From an uncultured Clostridium sp. (GTDB lineage: Bacteria; Bacillota; Clostridia; Clostridiales; Clostridiaceae), in NCBI GenBank assembly GCA_934746785.1, contig CAKVFO010000003.1, forward strand, positions 1 to 57,415: a stretch of DNA of 57,415 nucleotides. The letters run 5' to 3'. Both the position numbers and the translations under genes were made by a program. Under the pieces are notes generated by a model that saw nothing but the letters and a program-made list of their open reading frames with translations, made no database searches and was not told where the DNA came from. Every line of letters begins with the position of its first letter. Positions within the stretch are counted from its first letter, which is position 1. Positions 40,726-49,446 of this stretch are shown in pieces.

Positions 40726-42441
40726 TTATTCTTCTATTCCATCAACTGGTTTTCCTAGGAAATAAACTGCTACTGTTAAAACAACAACTGCCATTGGTAA
40801 TACTATATATATTGGTAATCCAAGTCCAACTGGAATGTATCCAAATAATATAGTAAATGCTGCAACAAACAATGCATACCATATTTGTGTCTTAACATGA
40901 TCAATATGATTACATCCAGCTCCCATTGACGAAAGTATTGTTGTATCTGAAATTGGAGAACAGTGATCTCCAAAAATTGCTCCTGTAAGCACTGCACTTG
41001 TACTCATAACAACATAACTCATCTCAGGATTTATAGCATAAGCTAAAGGAATTGCAAGAGGCATTAAAATCCCCATTGTTCCGTAAGCTGTCCCTGTAGC
41101 AAATGATATTACTGCACCAAATACAAATATAACACTTGGTAATAAGAATCCTGGTATTGAATTTGATAATAAACTTGTCAAATAAGATGCTGTTCCAAGC
41201 TCCTTAATTACAGAACTTAATGACCATGCAAGTATTAATATAACTCCTGTTATAATAAGACCTTTCATACCATCAACCCATACATCTATAGCTTCTGATA
41301 TAGTAAATATCTTCTTACATACTGCCATTGCAATTGTAACTATACTTGTAAATAATGCTGATTGAAATAATGCTACTGAAGCATCTGCATTACTAAAAGC
41401 TTGTTGAATTGCATCAAATGAAAATAATGAATTATTGAAAATTGCTTGAACAGCTACATCTTCTCCAGCCATCACTGTTGAATAACCACTGTAATAAAAA
41501 CTTGCTAAAGCTGATAAAATTAATGTTCCTATAGGAATTATTGCATTCCATATACTTAATTTTATACCTTCTTTAACTTCTATTTCTTCTTTCATTTCCT
41601 TACTTAGTTTAACATCATCTGATGCCTTATGTCCTTGTCTAGCTCTAATTTCAGCTTTTCTCATTGGTCCAAAATCTCTAAGCATTAAAGAAGTAATTAC
41701 TACAAAAGCAAGAATTAATATGTTATAAAATCTGTAAGGTATTGTTTGACAGAACACTCCAAATGCATCTGCATTTACACCAATTCCAGTGAAGGCATCA
41801 TTGATTAATCCTACTTCAAGACCTACCCATGTAGAAACTATTGCTAAGCCTGCTATAGGTGCTGCTGTTGCATCTATAATAAACGCTAGTCTTTCTCTAG
41901 AAACCTTCATCTTATCTGCTACTGGCTTCATTATTGGCCCTACGATAAGTGAGTTTGCGTAATCATCAAAGAAAACTATAAGTCCTAATAACCAAGTTAC
42001 AATTTGAGTACTTCTTGGTGTCTTTGCCTTTTTAGCTAAAGCTTCAGCTACAGCCTTTGCTCCACCCATTTTAGAAACTAGATTTATAATACCTCCAATT
42101 ATTAATACTTGAAGAACTATACCTGCATTCCATGAATCTGCTAACGAATCTAATGCTCTTTGTGCAAAATCTAAGAAAGAATGTATTAAAGCTCCAAATA
42201 CATTATAATCATTTAACTGAAGCATAAAACATCCAGCTAATGCACCAATAAACAATGATATAACAACATTTTTAGTTATGAATGCTAAAACTATTGCTAC
42301 AAGCGGGGGTATAATAGTAAAAATACCGAAATTGGCAGCATTGTTAGCAACTGTTTCTGCATCTGCTGCAAATACTACTGTAGATGACATTAAGCACATC
42401 ATTACAGTAAGTAAAAATAATAAATTTCTTCTTCTGTTCAT
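40726..42441 (-). CDS. NhaC-family transporter, probable lysine transporter
   Basis: A 571-residue polytopic transporter of the NhaC antiporter family with about 12 membrane segments. Signature regions include GDHCSPISDTTILSSMGAGC near residue 500 and FFDDYANSLIVGP near 170. It begins with a cleavable-looking signal (RRRNLLFLLTVMMCLMSS ... VFA-ADA), unusual for simple NhaC proteins but common in this subgroup. The lysine riboswitch upstream points to lysine as substrate, as for LysW-type NhaC relatives; that is inference from regulation. AAAGGAGCGTTCTGAG precedes the ATG. Confidence 0.85.
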   Translation of the reverse strand: MNRRRNLLFLLTVMMCLMSSTVVFAADAETVANNAANFGIFTIIPPLVAIVLAFITKNVVISLFIGALAGCFMLQLNDYNVFGALIHSFLDFAQRALDSLADSWNAGIVLQVLIIGGIINLVSKMGGAKAVAEALAKKAKTPRSTQIVTWLLGLIVFFDDYANSLIVGPIMKPVADKMKVSRERLAFIIDATAAPIAGLAIVSTWVGLEVGLINDAFTGIGVNADAFGVFCQTIPYRFYNILILAFVVITSLMLRDFGPMRKAEIRARQGHKASDDVKLSKEMKEEIEVKEGIKLSIWNAIIPIGTLILSALASFYYSGYSTVMAGEDVAVQAIFNNSLFSFDAIQQAFSNADASVALFQSALFTSIVTIAMAVCKKIFTISEAIDVWVDGMKGLIITGVILILAWSLSSVIKELGTASYLTSLLSNSIPGFLLPSVIFVFGAVISFATGTAYGTMGILMPLAIPLAYAINPEMSYVVMSTSAVLTGAIFGDHCSPISDTTILSSMGAGCNHIDHVKTQIWYALFVAAFTILFGYIPVGLGLPIYIVLPMAVVVLTVAVYFLGKPVDGIEE

Positions 42442-42479
42442 CTCAGAACGCTCCTTTGTAATTTTTTTATAAGAGCGAG

Positions 42480-42570
42480 ATACTAGCTATCACTATAAGA
42501 TACAAAGTTACTAACACTATACTTTTTCCCGAGGGAGTAACTTTGTACCACCTCTCAAAAGGTCCTAAAA
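42480..42570 (-). other. Long hairpin with T-box-like GGTGGTAC in the lysine transporter leader
   Basis: On the minus strand GAGAGGTGGTACAAAGTTAC is followed by a 25-nt loop (with CCCTCGGG) and GTAACTTTGT, giving a perfect 10-bp stem. GGTGGTAC resembles the T-box core, but no stem I or specifier domain fits between it and the MITE copy 40 bp upstream. It may be a T-box remnant, part of an inserted repeat, or an unrelated structure. Confidence 0.35.
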
Positions 42571-42602
42571 AATAATTAGTATTCTCCTACAGAAAATTTT
42601 TA

Positions 42603-42696
42603 TTTTTAACGTCTTTATCGACTTACATATCAGAAAGTCAGTAATACTAAGTGCTCGCTTTCAAAAAACTCTATACTTTCCTAGACGTTAAAAAAA
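42603..42696 (-). mobile_element. MITE-like repeat, copy 2, inserted in the lysine riboswitch leader
   Basis: Bounded by perfect 12-bp inverted repeats TTTTTAACGTCT (42603-42614) and AGACGTTAAAAA (42683-42694). The interior, read on the minus strand, matches copy 1 at 71-160, including GCGAGCACT and CTTTCTGATATGTAAGTCG. It begins exactly at the T-run of the lysine riboswitch terminator and separates that riboswitch from its gene. The T-run is shared between terminator and repeat end, so the insertion may have used it as target. Confidence 0.75.
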
Positions 42697-42925
42697 GCCA
42701 TGAGTAACACTCAAGGCTTTATAATATACAAAATTAAAAAATTCCTGAATGATAGCTCAACACAAATAACTTGTGACAGTCTTATACATATTCTGCATAA
42801 GCCCAGTCTTAGGACATTAAAGCGTTATTCCTAAACTTCGGCGGTAATTCCTTTTCTATCGCTTCATTCTGCTTAGATCCACAATAGTACTAATAAGTAC
42901 CGCGCCTCTATCTCTGTCTTATTTA
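42690..42925 (-). promoter_or_regulatory. Lysine riboswitch (L box) with terminator
   Basis: On the minus strand the L-box core is clear: GACAGAGATAGAGGCGCGGTAC (from about 42920), then ACCGCCGAAG, then ACGCTTTAATGTCCTAAGACTGGGC and GCAGAATATGTATAAGACTGTCA (to about 42770). The expression platform is a terminator, AAGCCTTGAGT-GTT-ACTCATGGCTT, followed by seven T (42722-42691). Lysine binding should favour termination. From 42926 to 43047 I see only an AT-rich promoter region. Confidence 0.95.
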
Positions 42926-43047
42926 TTTAAATTTATTATAAGTGCATCTTTTTAATTTTTCAAGTATATTTTTACCATTTTAAAATTTAAGAATTAATTC
43001 TCAAATCAAATTTTGCTGAATCTCTATTAATAAAGTGAAATTCTGTA

Positions 43048-44298
43048 CTATTTTTCAGACATGAATTTTTCAATATCTTCAACTGACTTTATCATATTCT
43101 TAGTTAAAACTTCTGCTCCATCCTTAGTAACTAATACATCATCTTCTATTCTAATTCCTATAGATTCTTCTGCAATATAGATACCTGGTTCAACAGTCCA
43201 TACCATACCTTCCTCAAATACAGTATTTCTATCTGATCTATCTATATCATGAGTATCAAGACCCAAACCATGACCTATACTATGCCAGTAATACTTAATT
43301 ACTTCCTCTTCTTTTTCAATAAGTCCAAGCTTAATACATTCTTTAGCTATCATATCTTTTGCCTGCTTATTCCATTCTAAGAACTTAACCCCTGGCTTAA
43401 TTAATCTTATACATTCTTCATTAACTCTTAAAACTGCTTCATAAACTTCCTTTTGTCTTTCAGTAAACTTACCGCTTACAGGGAAAGTTCTTGTTATATC
43501 AGCATTATAGTAATTCCATTGAGCGCCTAAATCAAAAAGAATCAAATCTCCATCTTTAATTTCACAATTATTATCAACATAGTGTAATGTTGTTGCATTC
43601 TTACCTGCTGCTGCTATAGTTTTAAAGGCAAGGTCTTTAGCTCCATTTTTCTTACATACAAAATCAAAATAAGACTCTAATTCATATTCTTTCATACCAT
43701 CTTTAGCATTTTTCATTAAAGTGTTTACGCCTTCAATTGTTATATCTATAGCTTTTTGCATTTCTGCAACTTCTTCCTTAGACTTAATTTGTCTTAAAGG
43801 AACTACCTTTGGGAATACGTTCTTAATTTTAACAAATGGATACTTTTCTGAAATAGATTTTGCAAAAGTTCCAACTATGTTATTTAAACTATTAAAGCTA
43901 TCTCTCTCCATATCTAAATAAAGATTTACTTCAGTCATTCCACCAAATAACTTATTTAAGAATCCTTCAAAAGAATCTTTATAAGTTACATTTTCAATTC
44001 CTGAAATCTCTTTAGCTTCATTGTCTCTTAGGCTTTTTCCTACCCATCTTTCCATTTCTTCATCTATAACTTTAAGATAAACATATTCTTTAACTTCTCC
44101 ATTTATCTTTGTAAATACAGCTATATGGTCTTCTTCTTCTATTCCTGTAAAATAGTAAAAGTTTCTGTTTGGAGTGAATGGATATAATTCATCCGCACTT
44201 TTCTTTGGTGCATTTCCAGCAAATAATATTACTATTGAATTATCTTCTATAGTTTTCATTAGTTTTTCTCTATTACTTTTAAATACAGTATTATTCAT
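43048..44298 (-). CDS. pepP: Xaa-Pro aminopeptidase
   Basis: A 416-residue M24B metallopeptidase. The N-terminal aminopeptidase P domain (about 1-150; NREKLMKTIEDNSIVILFAGN, then FTPNRNFYYFTGI) precedes the catalytic domain. Metal ligands are in LFDLGAQWNYYNADITRT (two Asp), HSIGHGLGLDTHD (His), TVEPGIYI (Glu) and GIRIEDDVLV (Glu). It releases N-terminal residues next to proline. The ATG at 44298 follows AAAAGGATGGTAAAGCTA. It is distinct from the shorter M24 paralogue at 2250-3326. Confidence 0.93.
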   Translation of the reverse strand: MNNTVFKSNREKLMKTIEDNSIVILFAGNAPKKSADELYPFTPNRNFYYFTGIEEEDHIAVFTKINGEVKEYVYLKVIDEEMERWVGKSLRDNEAKEISGIENVTYKDSFEGFLNKLFGGMTEVNLYLDMERDSFNSLNNIVGTFAKSISEKYPFVKIKNVFPKVVPLRQIKSKEEVAEMQKAIDITIEGVNTLMKNAKDGMKEYELESYFDFVCKKNGAKDLAFKTIAAAGKNATTLHYVDNNCEIKDGDLILFDLGAQWNYYNADITRTFPVSGKFTERQKEVYEAVLRVNEECIRLIKPGVKFLEWNKQAKDMIAKECIKLGLIEKEEEVIKYYWHSIGHGLGLDTHDIDRSDRNTVFEEGMVWTVEPGIYIAEESIGIRIEDDVLVTKDGAEVLTKNMIKSVEDIEKFMSEK

Positions 44299-44354
44299 TA
44301 GCTTTACCATCCTTTTCTAGTTTTAATGATATTATACTACTTTCCTTCACCTCA

Positions 44355-44387
44355 AAAAAGAGCACCATAAATATTATGATACTCTTT
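44355..44387 (-). terminator. Terminator of the ABC transporter operon
   Basis: On the minus strand AAAGAGTATCATAA pairs with TTATGGTGCTCTTT (two mismatches) followed by TTTT, 10 bp after the permease stop codon. Confidence 0.7.
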
Positions 44388-44395
44388 AATAATTA

Positions 44396-46033
44396 TTAAT
44401 CTGCCTCATATAATCTGTAAGCAGCCTTATTAACTTTTGGATAAAATACTGCAATAAGTACAGCCATGATTATACTAGCAATTAAAAATACTATTATATA
44501 GTTATTTAATAAGAAACTTATAAGTGCCAATAATCCTCCTAAAGCAAAAGCTGCAAACATTAAAATTAGAGGAAGGAAGTTCTTTTTAAATATATCCTTT
44601 TCTGTATCCCACTCTAATTTAGGTGATCTATAATCTAAAAACAATTCTATTATTGCAACTAGTCCTACAGAGAGTATTGAAATAATTCCACTCATTATTA
44701 ACAAAATTAATGATGTATTCAAAAGAGCTAGAGCTACTATAATAACCAAAGCTGCAAGTTCATTAATTGCTACTGAAAGTATTACCTTTGCTTTAATTTG
44801 ATCTTTTATAGGTACTGGTATATACTTAGAAACCATAAAGTCTCGTCCTTCTCTTGAAATAGCTGTAAGAGCAGCTCCTCCACCACATACACAAAGGATA
44901 GAAAATCCAAAAATTACTGTAATGATATATCCATAGTTTGCACTATCTTTCATAAATTCCGAAAGCATATCTATCTTATTTCCCGAAAAAAATGCTATTC
45001 CAAAAATAGCAGGCATATAAATCATCATTGCTATACAGTTTATAAAAAACTGTGGTGTTCTAAACATCATCTTTAAATCTTTCATAATAAAGGCTTTAAC
45101 TGGAGAACTGCTTTTAACTTCCTTATTAATCTTATTAGTTTCAAAAACATTTTCTCTTTTACTATAAGTCTCTGAAATACCCATAATACTCTTATAATAT
45201 ATATTTCCACCAACTATATATAAAACTGCAAATACACATAAACTAATTACTAAAACTATAGCAAGATACTGTAATCCCTTTAATTCAGAACTATATAATA
45301 ATGCTTTTGCTGATAATGTACTGGTGAAAAATAAATTTCCCATTACATCCATAAGGCTATTATTTCCCTGCTGCATTAAACTTTCAATAGTTTCTGCACT
45401 GTATGAACCACCAGCTGTATTTTGATTGTAAATATTAAAAACTATAATAACAACAAGCATTAAAACACCACTTATCATTGTAAACGCATCCTTATGTTTA
45501 GATAAGTTTGTAAATCTCATAAGCAGCATACTTATTAATACAGCAATAGCCATAGGTACTATTGGTACCAAAAGAAAAACTAATATTGAATATATATAAA
45601 ACATTATTCCTGCCTTACTTAAAATTCCATATCCTATCAAAGGAATCACTATCATAAGTGCATACATATACATTTCAATTAAAATAGTTATAAACTTTCC
45701 AAATATAACTTCAGAACTTTTAAAAGGTAAAGGTAATATTTGTTCTATGTCATTAGAAAAATAAAATGTATTTAATACACTAAATACCCCAAAGAAAAGG
45801 ATAACAGTTGAAGATATAAGTACTATAAAACTCAAAAGATATCCCTCTTGATTTATAGCTGCAAGAGGTGCATAAGATGATAAAACTATAGTTAAAAAAG
45901 GAGTTGAAATACAAAACATCACCAAAACAGTTAAAAGCGCCATCTTAATCCATGACATTTTTTTCTTTCCACCTAAGCCTTGTTCAAGGGCATTTTTAAC
46001 AAAGTACTTAGTTATAATCTTTAATCTACTCAT
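44396..46033 (-). CDS. ABC-2-like transporter permease
   Basis: A 545-residue membrane protein with about 12 hydrophobic segments, the partner of the ATPase at 46026-46751, with which it overlaps by 8 bp. The segment FRTPQFFINCIAMM and the later ALTAISREGRDFMVSKYIPVP are shared with the orphan paralogue at 19573-21126. Such large permeases form bacterial exporters whose substrate cannot be read from sequence. Confidence 0.85.
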   Translation of the reverse strand: MSRLKIITKYFVKNALEQGLGGKKKMSWIKMALLTVLVMFCISTPFLTIVLSSYAPLAAINQEGYLLSFIVLISSTVILFFGVFSVLNTFYFSNDIEQILPLPFKSSEVIFGKFITILIEMYMYALMIVIPLIGYGILSKAGIMFYIYSILVFLLVPIVPMAIAVLISMLLMRFTNLSKHKDAFTMISGVLMLVVIIVFNIYNQNTAGGSYSAETIESLMQQGNNSLMDVMGNLFFTSTLSAKALLYSSELKGLQYLAIVLVISLCVFAVLYIVGGNIYYKSIMGISETYSKRENVFETNKINKEVKSSSPVKAFIMKDLKMMFRTPQFFINCIAMMIYMPAIFGIAFFSGNKIDMLSEFMKDSANYGYIITVIFGFSILCVCGGGAALTAISREGRDFMVSKYIPVPIKDQIKAKVILSVAINELAALVIIVALALLNTSLILLIMSGIISILSVGLVAIIELFLDYRSPKLEWDTEKDIFKKNFLPLILMFAAFALGGLLALISFLLNNYIIVFLIASIIMAVLIAVFYPKVNKAAYRLYEAD

Positions 46034-46751
46034 CTTCAGTTATCTCCAAGAACATTTCTTCTAAGGATTCATTTTCTTTAAATTCTTTTCTCATATCTTC
46101 TAAAGTTCCATTAAAAATTAACTGCCCCTTATTAATTATTGCAACTTCATCACATACCTTTTCTGCAACTTCAAGTACATGAGTTGAGAAAATAACTGTA
46201 TTACCTGCATCAGCATGTTCCCTCATCATTTCTTTTAAAGTAAAAGCAGACTTTGGATCTAATCCTGTTAATGGCTCGTCCAAAATCCATACCTTAGGAT
46301 CATGAAGAATAACCCCCATAACTACTATCTTTTGTCTCATACCATGAGAATAACTTTGAATTTTATCTCCTAAAGCTGTAGTCATCTCAAATCTTTTCGC
46401 AAGTTCTTCAATTTTACTTTTTCTTGTATTTACATCAACATTATAAACATCAGCCATAAAGTTTAAGTATTCAAGACCTGTAAATCTTAAAAACATATCT
46501 GGGCTGTCAGGTACATATCCAAACTGTTCCTTTGCCTTAACAGGCTCTTTTGTAATACTTATATTGTTAATTTCAACATCACCTAATGTAGGCTGTATTA
46601 TTCCAGTTATCATTTTTATCGTTGTAGTTTTTCCAGCTCCATTTGGTCCAAGAAGCCCTAAAATCTTTCCATCTTCAATATTTAAGTTAAGTTTATTTAC
46701 TGCATTATCTTTGCCATTATAACTCTTCGTTACATTATCAATTTTAACCAC
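46026..46751 (-). CDS. ABC transporter ATP-binding protein
   Basis: A 241-residue nucleotide-binding subunit. Walker A is LLGPNGAGKTTT (about 33-44), the signature is YSHGMRQKIV (about 134-143), and Walker B with the catalytic Glu is VWILDEPLTGLD (about 152-163), with a switch His in FSTHVLEV. The start is GTG after GGAGGTATAGTC. It overlaps the permease gene, so the two are translationally coupled. Confidence 0.95.
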   Translation of the reverse strand: MVKIDNVTKSYNGKDNAVNKLNLNIEDGKILGLLGPNGAGKTTTIKMITGIIQPTLGDVEINNISITKEPVKAKEQFGYVPDSPDMFLRFTGLEYLNFMADVYNVDVNTRKSKIEELAKRFEMTTALGDKIQSYSHGMRQKIVVMGVILHDPKVWILDEPLTGLDPKSAFTLKEMMREHADAGNTVIFSTHVLEVAEKVCDEVAIINKGQLIFNGTLEDMRKEFKENESLEEMFLEITEDE

Positions 46752-46807
46752 GACTATACCTCCATTTATAACATATTATGCTAATTCAAAAAGTCTTTTC
46801 CTTTATT

Positions 46808-47335
46808 TTACTCTATAAGTAATAATCTTACAATAGTTATTGCAAGAATTATAGCTGTCATATCCGCCATTATTGCTGCCCATACTGTATGTCGTACTTT
46901 CTTTACTTTTACAGCTCCAAAGTAAACTGTAACAGTATAGAAAATAGTTTCAGTTGTTCCCATAATTACTGAAGCTGTTAAGCCTATAAGAGTATCTGGT
47001 CCATAAGTTTGAATTATATTAGTAAAAATAGCTACGGCACCACTTCCAGACAACGGTTTTATAAGAACTAAAGGAAGAAGTTCTTTCGGAAGACCTATTG
47101 CATTTGTAAAAGGGGCTATAAAATTATTAATAATATCAAGAAGATTAGCATTCTTAAATATTTCTACAGCAACTATCATTGCTAAAAGATAAGGAAAAAT
47201 GTTCATACATACCTTAAGACCATCTTTAGCTCCTTCTATAAACCATTCATAAACTTTTCCGCCTTTTATCATTCCGTATCCAACTATTACAATAACAATT
47301 ATTCCAATAATACTTTTAGTTATATATCCATCCAT
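46808..47335 (-). CDS. spmB: Spore maturation protein B
   Basis: A 175-residue membrane protein of the nucleoside-recognition (Gate) domain family. GAKDGLKVCMNIFPYLLAMIVAVEIF and the KPLSGSGAVAIFTNII segment are typical of SpmB. In Bacillus subtilis SpmA and SpmB are needed for spore core dehydration. The ATG at 47335 follows TTAGGAGGTGGATTT, a site inside the end of spmA; the frame's earlier start has none. Confidence 0.92.
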   Translation of the reverse strand: MDGYITKSIIGIIVIVIVGYGMIKGGKVYEWFIEGAKDGLKVCMNIFPYLLAMIVAVEIFKNANLLDIINNFIAPFTNAIGLPKELLPLVLIKPLSGSGAVAIFTNIIQTYGPDTLIGLTASVIMGTTETIFYTVTVYFGAVKVKKVRHTVWAAIMADMTAIILAITIVRLLLIE

Positions 47336-47346
47336 AAATCCACCTC

Positions 47347-47922
47347 CTAAAAGTACCTTTGAAGTATTTTGCAGCACACAATTCCAACTATAGATGCTCC
47401 TAAAGTTGAAAGAATAGCTGGTACTATAATTATTCCTGGATTCTGTGAACTACAAGCTGATCTTATAGATAAAATTGTTGATGGTACAAGCTGAATACAA
47501 GCAGCATTCATAACAAGAAACAAGGCCATATCATTACTTGCCACGCCTTTTTTCTCATTTAACCTGTCCATCTCTTCCATAGCCTTTATTCCAAAAGGAG
47601 TTGCTGCATTTGATAATCCCATCATATTAGCTGTAAGGTTCATAACTATTGCCCCTAAAGCTTTCTCATCTTTAGCGGCATCCTTAAATAATAGTTTTAA
47701 TACTGGTCTCATTACCTTTGCTATTTTTTCTGTTAACCCTGACTTTTCAGCAACCTTCATAACTCCACACCAAAAACACATTATTCCCACAAGACTTATA
47801 ATTAACTTTACAGTACTTTCTGTTGAGTTAACTATAGTGGTAGAAATAGTATCTCCATTACCTGTTACTAAAGATACTAATAACCCTAAAAATATAAGTA
47901 CAAACCAAATATAATTAATCAT
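47347..47922 (-). CDS. spmA: Spore maturation protein A
   Basis: A 191-residue membrane protein, partner of SpmB. It has MINYIWFVLIFLGLLVSL at the N-terminus, then FWCGVMKVAEKSGL, MGLSNAATPFGIKAM and NAACIQLVPSTILSIR, which are SpmA hallmarks. It is 11 bp upstream of spmB. The ATG at 47922 follows TTGGAGGAGAAA. Expression in sporulation is expected; I did not identify a sigma-factor site with confidence. Confidence 0.94.
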   Translation of the reverse strand: MINYIWFVLIFLGLLVSLVTGNGDTISTTIVNSTESTVKLIISLVGIMCFWCGVMKVAEKSGLTEKIAKVMRPVLKLLFKDAAKDEKALGAIVMNLTANMMGLSNAATPFGIKAMEEMDRLNEKKGVASNDMALFLVMNAACIQLVPSTILSIRSACSSQNPGIIIVPAILSTLGASIVGIVCCKILQRYF

Positions 47923-48032
47923 TTTCTCCTCCAATATAATTATTGTTATTCCTTTAAATATATGCCTTGCACTTAGTTTTTAGTAGTGTTACCATTAATA
48001 TATAATTATTTTTTACTAAAGGAGATTACCTT

Positions 48033-48218
48033 ATGGATAACAATAACCTAAAAATAGCTCAACAAGATATCGATGATGCATTAAAAGCTGTAGAAGATTT
48101 AGAAAAGGCTGCATCTGATGGAAATTTCACTAAGGAAGATATTAAAGAAAAGTTTGTTTCTTTAAATGAAAAAGTAAAAAAATTAGAAGATATATTAAAG
48201 AATGAAGGAATTCTTTAA
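48033..48218 (+). CDS. Small coiled-coil protein, unknown function
   Basis: A 61-residue acidic helical protein (MDNNNLKIAQQDIDDALKAV, then VSLNEKVKKLEDILK) with heptad spacing of hydrophobic residues suggesting a coiled coil. The ATG follows AAAGGAGATTACCTT and a strong terminator follows, so it is probably a real one-gene transcript. I recognise no family. Confidence 0.65.
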   Translation: MDNNNLKIAQQDIDDALKAVEDLEKAASDGNFTKEDIKEKFVSLNEKVKKLEDILKNEGIL

Positions 48219-48229
48219 TTAGAGATAAC

Positions 48230-48259
48230 AAAAAGGAGCTGAATTTCAGCTCCTTTTTT
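48230..48259. terminator. Bidirectional terminator
   Basis: AAAAAGGAGCTGAA pairs with TTCAGCTCCTTTTT, flanked by A- and T-runs, between the coiled-coil gene and ccpA. Confidence 0.88.
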
Positions 48260-48266
48260 ATAAAAT

Positions 48267-49265
48267 CTATTTTGTACTATCTCTCTTAATTAATTGATAA
48301 TCAAGAACATATTGATCTTGGTCTAATGGTTTCTTATTAAGAATCTTTATAAGCATTCTCATAGCAACAGAACCCATATCATAGCTTGGTTGCGCTACTG
48401 TTGTTATCTTAGGATAGAATATTGCTCCTGCATTATTATTATTAAAGCCTATAACGCTTACATCTTCTGGAACTCTTATTCCATTATCTCTTAATTCATT
48501 AATAGCTCCCATTGCTATTTCATCTGATGCACATACTATTCCATCAAATTTCTTTCCGCTTTCAATAAATTTCTTAACAGCAGCTACTCCTGATTTAACC
48601 TTTAAAGTATCAAAAAATACTAAGTCTTTATCTTGTTCTAGAGATGCTTCTTTTAACGCTTTCTCAAATCCAATATATCTTTCTCCCCAAGCATTCATTA
48701 CTTTGGTATCAGTTCCTATATATGCCAAATTCTTAGCTCCACCCTCAATTAAATGCTTAGTTCCTTCATGAATAGCACTAACATTATCTATAGTTACACT
48801 TGGAAAATTTTCATTTTTGTCTTTACTTTCAACAAGAACTGTTTTTAAACCAAGTTCATTAATTGTATCAATTATTTCTTCATCAAGTGAACTACTCATG
48901 TAAATTACACCATCTACCATCTTTTCTTTTAGTACTCTTAAATATTCCTTTTCTTTATCTGAATCAAAATCAGAATTACAAAGAATTACGTTATAATCAT
49001 ATATATGAGAAACATCCTCAGCACCTCTTACGATTTCAGGATAGAATTGACTTGATATATCAGGAATTAACATTCCTATTGTCTTTGTTCTTTGAGTTTT
49101 TAAACTTCTTGCTACTATATTGGGTCTATACCCTAACTTCTTTATTGCATCTAAAACCTTTTTCTTTGTGTCTTCATTTACTACATCGATATCATTTAAC
49201 ACTCTTGAAACGGTTGCAATAGATACTCCAGCTTCTCTTGCTACATCTTTAATAGAAGTTGCCAT
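48267..49265 (-). CDS. ccpA: LacI-family regulator, probable catabolite control protein A
   Basis: A 332-residue LacI/GalR regulator. The N-terminal HTH and hinge read SIKDVAREAGVSIATVSRVLND and GYRPNIVARSLKTQRTKTIG, followed by a periplasmic-binding-protein-like domain with GVIYMSSSL, GFNNNNAGAIFYP and a C-terminal LIKRDST. That ending and the hinge fit clostridial CcpA, which with HPr-Ser-P regulates carbon genes at cre sites. No sugar operon is adjacent, which also favours a global regulator. GGGAGTGATAAATA precedes the ATG. Confidence 0.8.
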   Translation of the reverse strand: MATSIKDVAREAGVSIATVSRVLNDIDVVNEDTKKKVLDAIKKLGYRPNIVARSLKTQRTKTIGMLIPDISSQFYPEIVRGAEDVSHIYDYNVILCNSDFDSDKEKEYLRVLKEKMVDGVIYMSSSLDEEIIDTINELGLKTVLVESKDKNENFPSVTIDNVSAIHEGTKHLIEGGAKNLAYIGTDTKVMNAWGERYIGFEKALKEASLEQDKDLVFFDTLKVKSGVAAVKKFIESGKKFDGIVCASDEIAMGAINELRDNGIRVPEDVSVIGFNNNNAGAIFYPKITTVAQPSYDMGSVAMRMLIKILNKKPLDQDQYVLDYQLIKRDSTK

Positions 49266-49407
49266 TTATTTATCACTCCCATTTATATATATTCTGATTA
49301 TATTATTATAACCTAAAAATTGAGGTAATAACAAGAAAATATGATTTGTTTCATAGATTTTGTACTTTTAAATAAAATCTAGGAAGTCACTTTGTCAACC
49401 ATGCAAA

Positions 49408-49441
49408 AAAACAGGTATCATTTAATTACGATACCTGTTTT
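49408..49441 (-). terminator. Terminator of ileS
   Basis: AAAACAGGTATC pairs with GATACCTGTTTT around a 10-nt loop; on the minus strand a T-run is included in the stem end. It starts 6 bp past the ileS stop codon. Confidence 0.8.
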
Positions 49442-49446
49442 GATAA

